This document shows, piece after piece, positions 22,246 to 22,693 of a stretch of DNA of 22,693 nt. Numbering within the stretch: position 1 is the first letter of the stretch; every line of letters begins with the position of its first letter. Source of the stretch: an uncultured Christensenella sp. (GTDB lineage: Bacteria > Bacillota > Clostridia > Christensenellales > UBA3700); NCBI GenBank assembly GCA_910579785.1, contig CAJTVJ010000027.1, positions 1 to 22,693 on the forward strand, given 5' to 3'. Made by a program: the position numbers and the translations under genes. The notes under the pieces are model-generated. The model made no database searches and had not been told where the DNA came from. It was given only the letters and a program-made list of their open reading frames with translations.

Positions 22246-22693
22246 ATGTTGGAAGTTTTGGCTCCTATCGGCAGTATTGGATCGCTTAAAGCGGCTATCT
22301 ATTCGGGCGCAGATGCAGTGTATCTTGGGCTTGACTTGTTCAATGCGAGAATCAAAGCCGACAACTTTAATAAAGACAATATAGCTCAGTGGGTTGATTA
22401 CTGTCATTTATTCAACGTCAAAGTCTATATAACTTTCAACACCAATATAAAAGAGAGCGAAAGAGAAATTTTTGCGCAATATGTCGATATCGCGGCAAAA
22501 GCCAACGTTGATGCGTTTATCGTGACTGATTTGGGTTGTCTCGATATTCTCAAAAGATATGACGTGCCGTTGCACGGAAGCACTCAAATTGGCGTGCATA
22601 ATTTAGCCGGGGCAAAAGTGCTTGAAGAACTTGGCTTTACAAGGGTTGTGCTTGCGAGAGAAACTTTGAGCAGCGATATCAGGAAAATAAAAG
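22246..22693 (+). CDS. U32-family peptidase, N-terminal part (runs off the window)
   Basis: 149 codons from ATG 22246 to the window end, still open. The start MLEVLAPIGSIGSLKAAIYSGADAVYLGL (pieces LEVLAPIGS and GADAVYLGL) is the usual U32 opening. It is followed by NFNKDNIAQWVDYCHLF, a VKVYITFNT strand, FIVTDLGCLDIL, and the signature LHGSTQIGVHN with VLARETLS. U32 proteins include collagenase-like peptidases and the RNA-modification enzymes of the RlhA/TrhP type; the part seen cannot tell which. No SD is visible before the ATG, and a -10 box lies immediately upstream. Confidence 0.88.
   Translation, partial: MLEVLAPIGSIGSLKAAIYSGADAVYLGLDLFNARIKADNFNKDNIAQWVDYCHLFNVKVYITFNTNIKESEREIFAQYVDIAAKANVDAFIVTDLGCLDILKRYDVPLHGSTQIGVHNLAGAKVLEELGFTRVVLARETLSSDIRKIK

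Overview
The window is chromosomal DNA from an endospore-forming low-GC Firmicute, most likely an uncultured gut-type member of the Clostridia. The evidence is the spoIIAA-spoIIAB-sigF operon followed directly by spoVAC-spoVAD-spoVAE and a yunB gene, an IspH-ribosomal protein S1 fusion of the kind known from Clostridia, strong GGAGG-type ribosome sites, TTGAAA/TATAAT promoters with 17-base spacers, and a phenylalanine T-box. No CRISPR array, insertion sequence or recognisable integrase is present.

Layout. Bases 1-5291 are a plus-strand housekeeping block: the end of surE, a YhiN/HI0933 flavoprotein, a cytidylate kinase fused to a PlsC-type acyltransferase, and an IspH-S1 fusion. Bases 5355-6070 hold a six-gene tRNA operon (Pro, Met, Asp, Phe, Thr, Tyr) with a consensus promoter and an end hairpin. 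Bases 6130-8100, just behind the tRNA operon, form a small accessory island of worn genes: a DUF3781 gene, a promoterless fragment resembling a C-terminal domain, an unrecognised Thr/Pro/Ala-rich small protein behind a foldable leader, and a chimeric ORF that joins the start of an isochorismatase-type hydrolase to the end of a GrpB protein. Bases 8120-10932 carry a self-contained transcription unit for an 895-residue BspA-type leucine-rich-repeat protein without a signal peptide.

Bases 11030-13280 hold a beta-carbonic anhydrase, an unrecognised conserved-looking 190-residue protein, a 63-residue ferredoxin-like protein with only seven cysteines, a frameshifted remnant of a hexapeptide-repeat acetyltransferase, and a small membrane protein. 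Bases 13280-17630 are the sporulation block. SpoIIAA, SpoIIAB and SigF control the first forespore sigma factor; SpoVAC/D/E belong to the dipicolinic-acid channel; YunB is a mother-cell sporulation protein. A previously unlisted 35-codon ORF lies between sigF and spoVAC. Bases 17670-21490 are pheS-pheT under a Phe T-box whose specifier (TTC) and acceptor-binding bases (TGGT) match the tRNA-Phe encoded in the same window. A perfect 19-bp hairpin separates pheT from a convergent lipoprotein gene. The window ends with a foldable noncoding stretch and the start of a U32-family peptidase gene that looks leaderless.

The most unusual items are the cmk-plsC fusion, the isochorismatase/GrpB chimera, the acetyltransferase pseudogene whose end supplies the ribosome site of the next gene, the two unexplained structured segments (about 6969-7035 and 22065-22170), the odd cysteine pattern of the small ferredoxin, and the leaderless U32 gene. 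I do not see a clear new defence or mobile system; the 6.1-8.1 kb island is the place where such a system may once have been.
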